The position numbers and the translations under genes were made by a program. Positions 1 through 9,724 of a DNA stretch of 56,554 nt are shown one piece after another. The stretch is from an uncultured Acetobacteraceae bacterium (lineage in GTDB: Bacteria; Pseudomonadota; Alphaproteobacteria; Acetobacterales; Acetobacteraceae): positions 1 through 56,554 of the forward strand of contig CAIXEA010000201.1 in assembly GCA_903918315.1 (NCBI GenBank), in the 5' to 3' direction. The first letter of the stretch is position 1. Every line of letters begins with the position of its first letter. Below the pieces are notes generated by a model. That model searched no databases, was not told where the DNA came from, and saw only the letters and a list, made by a program, of their open reading frames with translations.

Positions 1-1623
1 CATCACCAGCTGGATCACGGCCAGCGCGGCGACGTAGCCGGAGCTGCGTTCACTCAGAATCACCATCGCGACGCTGATGGTCTCCGTGCCCTGGGCATAG
101 AGCAGGATGGTGGCGCCGAGTTCGCGGATGAAGATCACGAACAGCATCAGCCAGGCCGCGACCAGCGACGGCTTGAGCAAAGGCAGCACGATCAGGCGCA
201 TGGTCTGCAGCCACGATGCACCCGAAGACCGGGCGCTTTGCTCCAGTTCGGGGTTGATCGCCAGGAACATGGCGGTGACGGTGCGGGTGGCGAAGGGGAA
301 GAACCGCGCGATATAGGCGATCAGGATGATCGTCAGCGTCGAATAGAGCGGCGTGCGAATCGCCATGATCAGGAAGCCGAGGCCCAGGATGATGCCGGGG
401 ATTCCCAGCGGCAGCGACAGCAGCGCGTCCACCAGCGCGCGGCGTTTGGGATTGCCGCGCGTCAGGGCGTAGCTTTGCAGCACGCTCAGCGCGACCCCCA
501 GCGTAGCCCCGGTCAGGGCCAGAAACAGGCTGTTGCCGATGGCCGTGCGGGTGAGGTCGTATTTCGTCAGCACATACTCGAAATTGCCGAGCGTGGCGGT
601 GCGCCACACGAAGTGGCCCATCCAGAGTCGGGAAAACGCCACCATCAACAGCGCCATCGTCGGCAGCACCACGGCCCCGCCGATATAGAAGGCCTCCAGC
701 GTCAGGGCGCCGAACCGGCCCCAGCCGCGCAGGTGAATGAGCCGCGGGCGGTAGCCCTTGCCGGTGATGGTGTCGAAGCGCCGGTTGGCGATGAAACGCC
801 GCTGCAGCAGGGTCATCAGCACGGTGAAGGTGAGCACCACCACCCCAAAGGACGCCGCCCGCCCGAGATCGGATGGATATTGCACCAACGAGAAGATCTC
901 CGTCGGCATGAACCGGATCCCGCGCGGGGACCCCAGCGCCAGCGGCACATCGAACAAGCCGGCGGAGGTCACGAACACGATCAGCGCCGCCGAAAGCAAC
1001 GCCGGCAGCACCAGGGGCAAGGTGATGTGGCGCATGGTGTAGCCGAAGGACGCGCCATGCACCCGGGCGGCGTCCTCAAACGCCGCATCCATCTGGCGCA
1101 GCGGGCCGATGACGAACAGGTAGACATAGGGGGTGTAGAACAGGGTGAGCACCCAGATGACCCCGGGAATGCTGTAGATGTTGATGGCATCGAGGGAGAT
1201 GCCAAACCAGTTCCGCGCCGCCCAGGGCAGCAGGCCGCCATGCGGGGCCAGCAGGTAGATCCAGGACAGCGCGCCGACATAGGGGGACAGGAAGAACGGG
1301 ATGAGGTTCCCGGTCTCCAGCCATGACCGCCCGGGCATGTCGGTCCGGGCCACGAGCCAGGCCAGCGTGAAGCCCAGCGTCATCGCCAGAACGGTCGTGC
1401 AGCCGCCGGCGATCAGGGTGTTCACGGCGGCGGCGGCGAAACGCGGGTCCGCGAACAGCCGCGCGAAATTGTCCAGCGAGACCCGGACGGCATCCCCGTC
1501 CCAGGTCAGGATGCTGCGCATGAGGGTAGCGAGGAACGGGCCGGCGATCAGCAGCACCCCCACCACCACGCCGGTGGCGGGCAAGACCGTCTGCAACCAC
1601 CGGCCATGACGGCTGGTTTCCAC
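1..1623 (-). CDS. Fused two-module ABC transporter permease (FbpB/iron(III)-type), 3' end beyond window
   Basis: An inner-membrane permease of the binding-protein-dependent transport family in which two permease modules are fused, as in FbpB-type ferric iron or phosphonate importers. The reading frame is open for 541 codons and leaves the left edge without a stop. Two EAA loops are visible: one near residues 200-225 (EDAARVHGASFGYTMRHITL) and one near residue 490 (EQSARSSGASWLQTMRLIVL), each followed by a hydrophobic pair. I chose the GTG at 1623 because an AGGGGG ribosome site lies 9 bases upstream; a GTG at 1674 is also in frame. It is divergent from the flavin oxidoreductase gene, with 118 bases between. 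The binding protein and ATPase should lie left of the window. The substrate cannot be told from this sequence. Confidence 0.85.
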   Translation of the reverse strand, partial: METSRHGRWLQTVLPATGVVVGVLLIAGPFLATLMRSILTWDGDAVRVSLDNFARLFADPRFAAAAVNTLIAGGCTTVLAMTLGFTLAWLVARTDMPGRSWLETGNLIPFFLSPYVGALSWIYLLAPHGGLLPWAARNWFGISLDAINIYSIPGVIWVLTLFYTPYVYLFVIGPLRQMDAAFEDAARVHGASFGYTMRHITLPLVLPALLSAALIVFVTSAGLFDVPLALGSPRGIRFMPTEIFSLVQYPSDLGRAASFGVVVLTFTVLMTLLQRRFIANRRFDTITGKGYRPRLIHLRGWGRFGALTLEAFYIGGAVVLPTMALLMVAFSRLWMGHFVWRTATLGNFEYVLTKYDLTRTAIGNSLFLALTGATLGVALSVLQSYALTRGNPKRRALVDALLSLPLGIPGIILGLGFLIMAIRTPLYSTLTIILIAYIARFFPFATRTVTAMFLAINPELEQSARSSGASWLQTMRLIVLPLLKPSLVAAWLMLFVIFIRELGATILLYAQGTETISVAMVILSERSSGYVAALAVIQLVM

Positions 1624-1741
1624 CTTCGGACGCCCCCTGCTTGCGCGGTGTCCCGCGCTCTTTATGATCGACACCAAGCTTACGCAGACTTCCGGCGCCC
1701 GGCCAAGGGTGACCGGAATCGATCATACAGGGAGAGTGGCT

Positions 1742-2776
1742 ATGAAATTCGGCCTGTTTGGTGCCGCGACCGCGCAACGCAATGCCAACCCCGACGTCGA
1801 CAGCGCCGCCGGCTTCAAAGACTACATCGACTACGTGATCGAGGCGGAGTCGCTGGGCTACCACAGCTCCTTCATCGTCGAGCACCATTTCACCGGCTTC
1901 GGCCAGGTCTCGGCCACGCTCAACCTCCTCACCTGGATCGGCGCGCGCACGACGACGCTGCGGCTGGGCACGGCGGTGATCGTGCTGCCCTGGCACAACC
2001 CGGTCTTGCTGGCCGAACAGGCCGCCACGCTGGACCTGCTGTCGGGCGGGCGGCTGGATTTCGGGGTGGGCAAGGGCTACCGCCACAACGAATACGCCAG
2101 CTTCCGCATCCCGATGGAAGACGGCCAGGCCCGCTTCGAGGAAGCGATCGACATCATCACCAAATCCTGGACGTCGAATGAGCGATTCTCGTTCCATGGC
2201 AAGTTCTGGCAATATGACGACATCATCGTCGAACCCCCGACTGTGCAGCGCCCCAATCCGCCGTTCTGGCAGGGGGCCGGGCATCCGGAGTCGATCCGGC
2301 GGGTGGCCGCGCGCGGGCATAATCTGTTGCTCGACCAGTTCGCCTCCATGGATGACACGATTGCCCGGTTCAACATCTACCGCGATGCGATGACGGCCAA
2401 TGGCTTCGGCTTCAAACCCGCCCAGGTCGGGGTGGCGCGGGCGTTCTATGTCGCCAAGGATGAAGCCGATAAGCAGGCCGCGATCGATCGCCGCATCGCC
2501 GGCCAGCGCCGCCTGCACGATATCAGCCAGCGGCCGGACGGCAACAACACCGCCAGCATCATGGCCTTCTCCGACACGCGGGAGGCGAGCGAAGAAAGCG
2601 CGTTGTATGGCAGCCCCGACGAGATCTGCCGCAAGATCGAACGCCTCCAGGCCGCGGGCGTCGAATACCTGCTGCTGAACGGCGGCGGCACATCGCGGGA
2701 GAATCTGCGCCGCTTCGCGCGAGAGGTGATGCCGCATTTCCAGGATAAGGCACCCGTCCAGGCAGCGGCTGAATAG
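1742..2776 (+). CDS. LLM-class flavin-dependent oxidoreductase (bacterial luciferase-like)
   Basis: A 344-residue protein of the luciferase-like monooxygenase family, which uses reduced FMN or F420 to oxidise small organic substrates in the cytoplasm. Family marks are the start MKFGLFGAA, the segment SLGYHSSFIVEHHFTG (residues about 37-52), the strand-turn LRLGTAVIVLPWHNPVLLAEQ, and the flavin/phosphate region GGRLDFGVGKGYRHNEY. The ATG at 1742 follows GGGAGAG by a few bases; the in-frame ATG at 1664 has no ribosome site and would add an unconserved leader. It is divergent from an ABC permease, so a link to uptake of its substrate (for example a phosphonate, sulfonate or chelator) is possible but unproven. 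The specific reaction is unknown. Confidence 0.85.
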   Translation: MKFGLFGAATAQRNANPDVDSAAGFKDYIDYVIEAESLGYHSSFIVEHHFTGFGQVSATLNLLTWIGARTTTLRLGTAVIVLPWHNPVLLAEQAATLDLLSGGRLDFGVGKGYRHNEYASFRIPMEDGQARFEEAIDIITKSWTSNERFSFHGKFWQYDDIIVEPPTVQRPNPPFWQGAGHPESIRRVAARGHNLLLDQFASMDDTIARFNIYRDAMTANGFGFKPAQVGVARAFYVAKDEADKQAAIDRRIAGQRRLHDISQRPDGNNTASIMAFSDTREASEESALYGSPDEICRKIERLQAAGVEYLLLNGGGTSRENLRRFAREVMPHFQDKAPVQAAAE

Positions 2777-2782
2777 GCGGAT

Positions 2783-2802
2783 CGAACAGCCGCTGCTGTT
2801 CG
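2783..2802. terminator. Bidirectional hairpin between convergent genes
   Basis: A perfect 8-bp stem (CGAACAGC / GCTGTTCG) with a CGCT loop lies in the 37-base gap between the oxidoreductase stop codon and the pbpC stop codon, which read towards each other. There is only a weak T-rich tail on either strand. The position suits a shared terminator. Confidence 0.5.
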
Positions 2803-2813
2803 TCGTCTCCCCG

Positions 2814-4754
2814 TCAATCCGCGACCAGCCGCACATCGGCCGAGGCCGCGCGCCCGTCGCGGTCGGTTACGGTCAGATGCGCGAAGCCTGGGCCTGACGC
2901 GGTCCAGTTCGCCCGCCCGGACCCCGATGCCAGCGGCGCCCCATCCACCAGCCACCGATAGGGCGGTGTGCCCCCCGCCGCCCGCAAATCGATCGGCCTG
3001 TCCGGCGCGAAGGCCAGATCGACGTCCCCCGGTGGAAACAGAATCCGCAGCCGCGTCTGGTCCGCCATCCGTCGCAGGCCGGGCGCGAGGGGCCTTGCCA
3101 CCGGCTGAGGGCGGGGCATCGGCGCCTCGGGCGGCAGCAAGCCAAACAGGCGGACCAACAAGGGGGCGGCGGCGTCGCGCCCGGTCACCCCTGGCATCGG
3201 GGCGCCATCCCGCCGCCCCACCCAGACCACGATCGTATACTCGGGCGTGAACCCGGCCGCCCAGCCGTCCCGGAACCCGTAGGAGGTTCCGGTTTTATAG
3301 GCGATGGGATGCTCGGCTGTGCCGGCCATGCCTGGTGGCGCCGGCTGGCGGCGCAGGATCTCGCTGACCTGATCCGCCGCCGCACGGGACACCAACGCGC
3401 CGTGCCGCACCGGTTCCGTTTCGCGCCAATGGGGCGCCTGCGCCGCGCCGCCATCCGCGAGGCTGGCATAAAGTCCGGCGAGGTCGAACAGCGTCACGCC
3501 CACCCCGCCCAGCGCCAGGGCGGCCGAAGCCGCGCCCCCGCGCCCCAGCCGCGGATTGGCCCCGGCCTGGCGCAAGGCGGCGGCGAACCGGGCCGGGCCG
3601 ATCCGCGCCAGCAGCCGCACGGCCGGCCGGTTCAGCGACAGCAGCAGGGCGTCGGCGGCGGTGCGCGGTCCGTGGGTGAGGCGATCGAAGTTGCGCGGCG
3701 CATAGGTGCCCAGACGCAGGGCCTCGTCATCCAGCAGCGTGGCCGGGCTCGCCAGACCTTCGTCGAAGGCCATAGCATAGATGAACGGCTTGAGCGTGGA
3801 GCCCGGGGATCGAACCGCGCGCACGCGATCGACCATGCCGGCGGAGGCGAAGTAGCGCGTGCCCCCGATATAGGCCAGCACGGCTCGGTCGCGGTTGCGC
3901 AGGATCAGCGCGGCGGTATCGGCGTCGGGTCCGAACCATTGCACCTCCCGCAGGGCCAGCGCTTCCGCGGCGCTCTGCAAGGGGCCATCGAGCGTGGTGC
4001 GGTTGCGTCCGCTCAGGTGCTGGGCCAGATGCCGGGCCAGGGCGGGCAGCGGCGCCCGGGTGATCGGCTCCGCGACGATCGCGGTCCCGTCGCCGGCAGC
4101 CATCAGCACCCGTTCGGCCGCCCGCCACGCGGCGTCGGGAAAGCGATCCGGCCGGCGGCGCGTGGGGCTTTGGGGCAAGGCGACCAGCAAGGCCGCCTGG
4201 TCGCGGGTAAGGGCCGCGGGTTCGCGCCCGAAATAGAGCAGGGCGGCCGCGCGCACGCCCTCGATATTCCCGCCCATCGGCGCCAGGGTCAGATACAGGC
4301 GCAGGATTTCCGATCGTCCGAGATGGGCCTGCAACTGCAGGCCCCGGATGATGTCATGCGCCTTGCCCCACAGCGTATGGGGATGCGGTTCCAGGAGCCG
4401 CGCCACCTGCATCGCGATCGTGGACCCGCCGGAGATCACACGCCCCTGCGCGATGCGTTGCGCCGCCGCCCGCAGCAGGGCCAGGGGATCGACTCCGGGA
4501 TGGGTCCAGAACCGCCGATCCTCTCGGGACAGGAGAAGCGGGATGAGGTCGGGGCCGGTCGCATCGGGTGGCAGTCGGATCATGCCATCGTATGTCACGC
4601 GCAGGTTCAGCACATGGTCCGCCGAATCCCGCAACTCCGCCGACAGGGTCTGTGCCCGCGTCAGGTCGGGCGGATAGAGCCGGTCCAGCGCCAGGACGCA
4701 GCCGGCCAGGATGGCCGGGATGGCGCAGACCCGCGCGATCCGCCGGAGCGACAT
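2814..4754 (-). CDS. pbpC: Penicillin-binding protein 1C (bifunctional peptidoglycan synthase)
   Basis: A class A penicillin-binding protein of 646 residues, close to the usual PBP1C length. It has one N-terminal membrane anchor (about residues 8-24). A GT51 glycosyltransferase domain follows, with the catalytic SRED at Glu78 and the GGSTIAMQ motif. The transpeptidase domain has the active-site S319-T-L-K322, an SLN motif and K487-T-G-T. The C-terminal part (from about residue 560) matches the BiPBP_C extension typical of PbpC. The ATG at 4754 overlaps the yfhM stop by one base (TGATG), so the two are translationally coupled. The same yfhM-pbpC pairing is known in E. coli, where the pair is thought to act in periplasmic protease trapping and wall repair. 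All catalytic motifs are present, so it should be active. Confidence 0.95.
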   Translation of the reverse strand: MSLRRIARVCAIPAILAGCVLALDRLYPPDLTRAQTLSAELRDSADHVLNLRVTYDGMIRLPPDATGPDLIPLLLSREDRRFWTHPGVDPLALLRAAAQRIAQGRVISGGSTIAMQVARLLEPHPHTLWGKAHDIIRGLQLQAHLGRSEILRLYLTLAPMGGNIEGVRAAALLYFGREPAALTRDQAALLVALPQSPTRRRPDRFPDAAWRAAERVLMAAGDGTAIVAEPITRAPLPALARHLAQHLSGRNRTTLDGPLQSAAEALALREVQWFGPDADTAALILRNRDRAVLAYIGGTRYFASAGMVDRVRAVRSPGSTLKPFIYAMAFDEGLASPATLLDDEALRLGTYAPRNFDRLTHGPRTAADALLLSLNRPAVRLLARIGPARFAAALRQAGANPRLGRGGAASAALALGGVGVTLFDLAGLYASLADGGAAQAPHWRETEPVRHGALVSRAAADQVSEILRRQPAPPGMAGTAEHPIAYKTGTSYGFRDGWAAGFTPEYTIVVWVGRRDGAPMPGVTGRDAAAPLLVRLFGLLPPEAPMPRPQPVARPLAPGLRRMADQTRLRILFPPGDVDLAFAPDRPIDLRAAGGTPPYRWLVDGAPLASGSGRANWTASGPGFAHLTVTDRDGRAASADVRLVAD

Positions 4755-7700
4755 CAGCGTGGCGCGATGTCGATCGCGGCGGCGGCGGTGCGCGCGGTGA
4801 CCTGCGGGCTGTACATGTCCTCCACCACGGTTTCCGGGCGCACGTAATGCCCCGGTGTCACCGCGCGCACGACATAGGCGACACGGAATTCCGTTTCCTC
4901 CAGCGGCAGTTTCACATCGTCGTTGACCTCTCGGAACCATGCCTTGCTGCCGGTTTCGAAGGCAGCGATGAACCGGTCGTCGCGTTGCTCATGCGCCCGC
5001 AAGGCGGAGAGCTGGCCGATAAACGGATAGGTGTCGTCTTTGAGGATGGCGGCCTCGATCTCCAACCCCGCCGGAAGCGGATCCAGCACCACCGCCCGGC
5101 GGAACGCGGATCCGCTGGCGCGGCCGGACAGCACCACGATGAAGCGATCGGTCTGGCGCAGGCGCTTGTCATCCAGCCGATCGCCGTTCAGCGCGAACGT
5201 CTCCCGCCGCAGGGTGAAGCCCTGTGACATCGCGGGCGGTGCGACGACCGGGGCGCCGCGCAGCGTGACGGTGCGGAAGATCGGCCGGGTGTCGGCGTTG
5301 CGCACAGTCAGACCGCGCGCGAGCGCATCGGCCGCCGGCGACAGCGCGAAGGGGAGGGGAACGGAGTCCGGCGCGGCCGCGTCCACCGCCAGCGCGCGGG
5401 TTCCGCCTTGTTTGTTCAGCGCATGGGCCGCGGCGAGCAGCCAGGCCTTTTCCTGGGTGCTCATGCGCTCGGGGTCCGGATGGTCGCGGCTGATCCGTTC
5501 CAGCAGCGGCGCGGCGGCATCGGCATGCCCGGTTTCCGCCGCGATCGCCAGGATCCCAGCGGTATCGCGCAGGCGGGACCAGTAATACGCATGGGACCAC
5601 CAGTCCGGCGGCTTCTTGCCGTCCAGATTGGCCAGGGCCAGCCGGAATGACGTCGCCGAACCCGCCGCATCGCCCATCAGCGACTGGGCCCCGGCCAGTT
5701 GCGCCAGAGCGAGGGCGGGCGCCAGGGCCTTGCCGCCCCAGGTGACCCGCGCGGGGGTGATGACGCCGCCTTTTTCCTCCCATTGCAGATCGCGGCTGAG
5801 CGCGCGGAGCCCGGCCGGGTCGGTGCGGCTGGTCCGCGCCAATACGTACGCGGCATAGGCCCGGGTGGGTTGCGCCGGTTCGGCATAGGCGCCGGATGTG
5901 TCGATCTCATTGGATCGCAGTTGTTGCTCGATCCAGGCGGCGGCCCGGGCCGTCGCGGCATCGGGCACGGAAAGGCCGGCTTCGCGCGCATGCAGCAGGA
6001 AATCCAGCGCGAACACGTTCAGCCACACCGACGCCGCGCCGTCGCCCACCCGCCACAGGCCGAACCGGCCTTCCGCGTCCTGGCGATCCACGATGGTGGC
6101 GATGGCGGTTTGGACCCGCGCCCGGACGGCCGGGTCGCCGGCTGGTTTCCCCAGCAGGCGGGCATCATCGAAATACAGCAGCGGGAATGCCGCCGCCGCC
6201 ACCTGCTCCGTGCAGCCATAGGGATAGGTGTAGAGCGACTGCAACAGCCCTGGCACGTCCAGACCACCGAGGGCGGAATAGCCGATGGTCACCTGAACGC
6301 TGCCGGGGGTGAAGGGTTTCAGCAAGGCCGGATCGAAGCTGTAGACGGCGTTCGGGGCCTGGGCCTCGGTCTGGCTGACCACCAGGGCCGGATGCGGTGA
6401 GCGCACCGCGATGTCCCAGGCGTGCTCGACCCTCAGATGGTCCGGGCCGGTCAGGACGGCCTGGACATGCCCGATGCCGACGGACTGGCCCGTCAGGGAC
6501 ACCCGCGTCTCCTGCCGCTGCCCGGCATCGAGGTGCATGTCGAGCCCGGACACCCCGTTGAGGGCGATCGCGCCGGTGACACGGAGGGCCAGGTGATAGT
6601 CCCCCGCCGCCCCATCGACGTTGTTGAGCGAAATGCCGATGCCCGCGACATCGCCGGGTGCGAGGAAGCGCGGCAGCGCCAGGTCCGCGACCACGGGATC
6701 GCGGACGGTCAGGGTCCCGACGGCGTGTCCGGCGGCCTCATGATCATAGGCGACGGCCATCAGCCGCAGCGCGCCGGCGAAATCCGGGATATCCAGGTCG
6801 ATGACCGCGTCGCCATGGGCATCCAGGGCCACGGGGCCGTGGAACAGCGCGACCGTCCGGGTCGTTGTCACGGCCAGGCCCTCGCCCCCCAAGGCGCCGC
6901 CATCGCCGCCTTCATGCGGGGCGCCGGTCTCGGCCTTGCCCTCCAGCAGACGGCCGTAATCGTCGCGCATGTCCAGGCCGAGGCGCGTGCGGCCGAGCAG
7001 GGTGCCGACGGGATCGGGGCTGACGAAGCGGGTGAGTTGCAGGATGCCCTCATCCACCGCCGCCAGGGTCACGAAGGCCGCGCCGCTTGCCCCCGTGACA
7101 TGGATCGGCAGTTTGATGTTCTGGCGCGGGGTGATCTGGCTTGGGCCCGCGAGGGTCACACCGAGGGTGCGTGGGGCCGGATCGCTGGCGATCCAGGTCA
7201 GGCCAACCGCGCGCACGGGATCATGCGGCCTGGAGGGGGCCAGCAGCGGGCGGTAGGCGGTGGCGAGCACGTGCACGCCCGCGCCCCAGGCATCCGAGGC
7301 CGTCAGCGGCAGCGTCAGTCCCTCCGCCGGCAGGTCGGCGCGCAGGGTTTGCAGGACCTGGCCATTACTTTCGACGGTCACCTCCGCCGGGCCGGCGAAG
7401 GGGCCGCGCAGGTGCAGGCGCGCGGTCTGTCCGGGCGCGAGGACCGGGCGGTCGGTGGAGACTTCCAGCCGATCGGGCACATCGGCGGCGGCGTCTCCAC
7501 CACCCCAGCCGACCGCGAAGCGGATGCTGGTGGCTGCCCCGCTTTGGGCATCGGTCACGATCAGGCGGTAATCGCCCCAATCGAGCGCCTTCGTCAGGCT
7601 CGCCGGGCGTTCGGCCGGGACGTCCACCGCCCCTTTGGTGACGGGGACATCGACGGTATGGAAATGCCAGGTCCAGGCGGAACCGGCGCCATTCTCCCGC

Positions 7701-9637
7701 CACCAGTCCCAGCGGCGGTCTTCGCGGATCAGTTCCCAGGTCAGGCCGGGCCGGGCGATGGGGGCGCCGGCGGCACTGAAGGCGCGGATATCGAAGCCCG
7801 CGTCCTCACCCTCGTTCACCCGGTCATTGAACCGGGGATGGATGCCGATGAGCGTGGCATGCGTCCGCACGGGGATCGACAGCGTCTCCCGCACCGTGCG
7901 GCCGGTGGGCTCGGTCAATCCCGCATCCAGTTCGACCCGCAAGGGGGAGGCGAGGCCGCCCGGGATCGTCAGGGGCACGTCGATGGCGAGGTGGCCCTTG
8001 TCGTCGGCATCATCCAATGTCAGCGGGGAGACCGGATCGCCGATCGTTTCATCGACCAGGCCGAAGCGGTAGCCGGCGGCATCGGGGACGGGGTGCTCGT
8101 CGCGCAGGAGGCGGATTTCGCCTTCGCCATGCAAGCCGGCGGCCGGGGCGCCATACAGGAAGCGGCCATCGATCGACGCGGTCAGCCGGGTGGTCACCGG
8201 GCCGGTGGGGCCGGTGAGCGTGACCTTCAACTGCTGCGGGACGAAGTCCTGAACCATGATCGTGGTTCGGCCAACGGGGGGCAGGGTCGGGTCGGTCAGG
8301 ACTTCGATGGTCCAGGCGCCCTGGGCGGCGGTGGCGCTGAGCGGCACGGCCCAATGGAACCCCGCGGCGGGTTGCGGGGGCAGGGTGGCGCGGCTGGCCT
8401 CCACCCCGTCCGGCCGGCGCAGCACCAGGGTCAGGGCCGCGTCATCCACCGCCGTCAGGCCCCGGGTCCGCAACAGGGCCATGGTTTGCACCGTCTCCCC
8501 CGGGCGGTAGATGCCCCGGTCGGTGTAGACATAGGCCTCGATCGGCCCCGGCGTGACCCGGCCATCGGCGCCGCGATCGGACAGGTCGAAGGCCGGCCCG
8601 GTCAGGTCCTGGGCCGCGAGGTCGCCCTGTGGTGTGGAGGCAACGAGCATGGCGGCCGCGGCGCCGCGCTTGCCGCGCAGCAGGCCCGGCGGGAACAGGG
8701 CCTCGCCGGCGGCGCCGGTCGTGACCTCCGCCAGGACATCCTGGCCGCGCGAGAGAAGTTGCAGCCGCACCCCGGCCAGCGGCGCGGCGGTGCCGAGCGA
8801 ACGCACCGAGGCGTGCAGCCCGTCCTGCCCCTTCAGCGTGCTGAGCCCGAGATCGGTGCTGAGCACCCAATGCCCGGCGATGGCCGCGTCGGCATCGGCG
8901 TGGTTCCAGGCGGTGTCGTCATCCTGGACCAGCCGGGCCGCCGGATGGGCGGCGTCCTCCGCCAGGACGATATAGGCGCCGGGCCTGGCGGGATCGACGA
9001 TGCCGGCCAGCGGAAAGCCGGTCTCGACCAGGCGGTGGGCGCCGGGGCTGGCCTGCATCGTGCCGGACCAGATCTCGGTGGCGGTGCCGCGCGTCAGATT
9101 TTGGATCTCCCATGGGCTGAAGCTGGTCTTGGCCGGGTCGGGCGTCACCCCGCCGCCGGTCAGCCGACGGGCGGACACGCGCAGCACATGGATCCGGATG
9201 ACGGGGACATCGATGCTCTGGATGGTCACGCCGGTGGCGCCCTGGCGCGGCAGGATCCAGCCCCGACCGGCGATGGCGACCATCGGGTCGCGGGGCGGGA
9301 TGTCCAGGGCGGTAGCCGCCGCGGCGGTCGTGGCACCGCCGCCCGCGAGGGGAAGGCCGGGTTTGACGGTGACCGTGTAATGGGTGCCGAAGGCCAGCCC
9401 GCTCAGGCAGAGCTTGCCGTCGGTGATTTCGATGCCCGGCCGGGTGGCGGGCTCCAGTGTCAGGAACTCGGCGCTGCGCCCCGGGTTGCTCGTGTCGATC
9501 GGCTGGTTGAAGGCCAGGCAGGCATGGCCGGAATCGCCGGCGGCCTCGGTCGTGGCGCCGGTGATGAGGGGCTGCGCCCGGGCGGCGCCGCAGGCCGAGG
9601 CGATCAGGATCGAGAGAGCAGCGAGCCGAGCGAGCAT
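4754..9637 (-). CDS. yfhM: Bacterial alpha-2-macroglobulin (YfhM-type)
   Basis: A secreted, very large (1627-residue) protease-trapping protein of the periplasm. A hydrophobic signal peptide ends near residue 20 (GAARAQP). The cysteine there is not preceded by a canonical lipobox, so it may be soluble rather than lipid-anchored like the E. coli protein. The MG2-type signature YTDRGIYRPGETV is at about residue 370. The thioester motif YPYGCTEQ is intact with Cys1142, Glu1144 and Gln1145, followed by the alpha-helical thioester domain and a C-terminal receptor-like region. The ATG at 9637 has AGG 8 bases upstream; a GTG three codons earlier is an alternative start. It is first in a two-gene unit with pbpC. 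Family knowledge: cleavage of a bait region exposes the thioester, which covalently captures the attacking protease. Confidence 0.93.
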   Translation of the reverse strand: MLARLAALSILIASACGAARAQPLITGATTEAAGDSGHACLAFNQPIDTSNPGRSAEFLTLEPATRPGIEITDGKLCLSGLAFGTHYTVTVKPGLPLAGGGATTAAAATALDIPPRDPMVAIAGRGWILPRQGATGVTIQSIDVPVIRIHVLRVSARRLTGGGVTPDPAKTSFSPWEIQNLTRGTATEIWSGTMQASPGAHRLVETGFPLAGIVDPARPGAYIVLAEDAAHPAARLVQDDDTAWNHADADAAIAGHWVLSTDLGLSTLKGQDGLHASVRSLGTAAPLAGVRLQLLSRGQDVLAEVTTGAAGEALFPPGLLRGKRGAAAAMLVASTPQGDLAAQDLTGPAFDLSDRGADGRVTPGPIEAYVYTDRGIYRPGETVQTMALLRTRGLTAVDDAALTLVLRRPDGVEASRATLPPQPAAGFHWAVPLSATAAQGAWTIEVLTDPTLPPVGRTTIMVQDFVPQQLKVTLTGPTGPVTTRLTASIDGRFLYGAPAAGLHGEGEIRLLRDEHPVPDAAGYRFGLVDETIGDPVSPLTLDDADDKGHLAIDVPLTIPGGLASPLRVELDAGLTEPTGRTVRETLSIPVRTHATLIGIHPRFNDRVNEGEDAGFDIRAFSAAGAPIARPGLTWELIREDRRWDWWRENGAGSAWTWHFHTVDVPVTKGAVDVPAERPASLTKALDWGDYRLIVTDAQSGAATSIRFAVGWGGGDAAADVPDRLEVSTDRPVLAPGQTARLHLRGPFAGPAEVTVESNGQVLQTLRADLPAEGLTLPLTASDAWGAGVHVLATAYRPLLAPSRPHDPVRAVGLTWIASDPAPRTLGVTLAGPSQITPRQNIKLPIHVTGASGAAFVTLAAVDEGILQLTRFVSPDPVGTLLGRTRLGLDMRDDYGRLLEGKAETGAPHEGGDGGALGGEGLAVTTTRTVALFHGPVALDAHGDAVIDLDIPDFAGALRLMAVAYDHEAAGHAVGTLTVRDPVVADLALPRFLAPGDVAGIGISLNNVDGAAGDYHLALRVTGAIALNGVSGLDMHLDAGQRQETRVSLTGQSVGIGHVQAVLTGPDHLRVEHAWDIAVRSPHPALVVSQTEAQAPNAVYSFDPALLKPFTPGSVQVTIGYSALGGLDVPGLLQSLYTYPYGCTEQVAAAAFPLLYFDDARLLGKPAGDPAVRARVQTAIATIVDRQDAEGRFGLWRVGDGAASVWLNVFALDFLLHAREAGLSVPDAATARAAAWIEQQLRSNEIDTSGAYAEPAQPTRAYAAYVLARTSRTDPAGLRALSRDLQWEEKGGVITPARVTWGGKALAPALALAQLAGAQSLMGDAAGSATSFRLALANLDGKKPPDWWSHAYYWSRLRDTAGILAIAAETGHADAAAPLLERISRDHPDPERMSTQEKAWLLAAAHALNKQGGTRALAVDAAAPDSVPLPFALSPAADALARGLTVRNADTRPIFRTVTLRGAPVVAPPAMSQGFTLRRETFALNGDRLDDKRLRQTDRFIVVLSGRASGSAFRRAVVLDPLPAGLEIEAAILKDDTYPFIGQLSALRAHEQRDDRFIAAFETGSKAWFREVNDDVKLPLEETEFRVAYVVRAVTPGHYVRPETVVEDMYSPQVTARTAAAAIDIAPR

Positions 9638-9724
9638 GGAACACACCTGGGCCGGGGCGCCATCATTGGCACCCCGGATGTGTATCGGTATTGCCCGGGC
9701 GGTGGAAGCGCAAGCCGTGCCGCC

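Noticed and set aside
1076-2836. A 586-codon open frame on the minus strand across the permease and oxidoreductase genes
   Set aside because: It is out of frame with the permease and antisense to the oxidoreductase. The true permease frame begins with GTG at 1623 and gives continuous membrane-protein sequence.
9580-9637. Lipoprotein signal in the alpha-2-macroglobulin
   Set aside because: The residues before the first mature Cys (ASA-C) do not fit the L-x-x-C lipobox, so I did not call it a lipoprotein.
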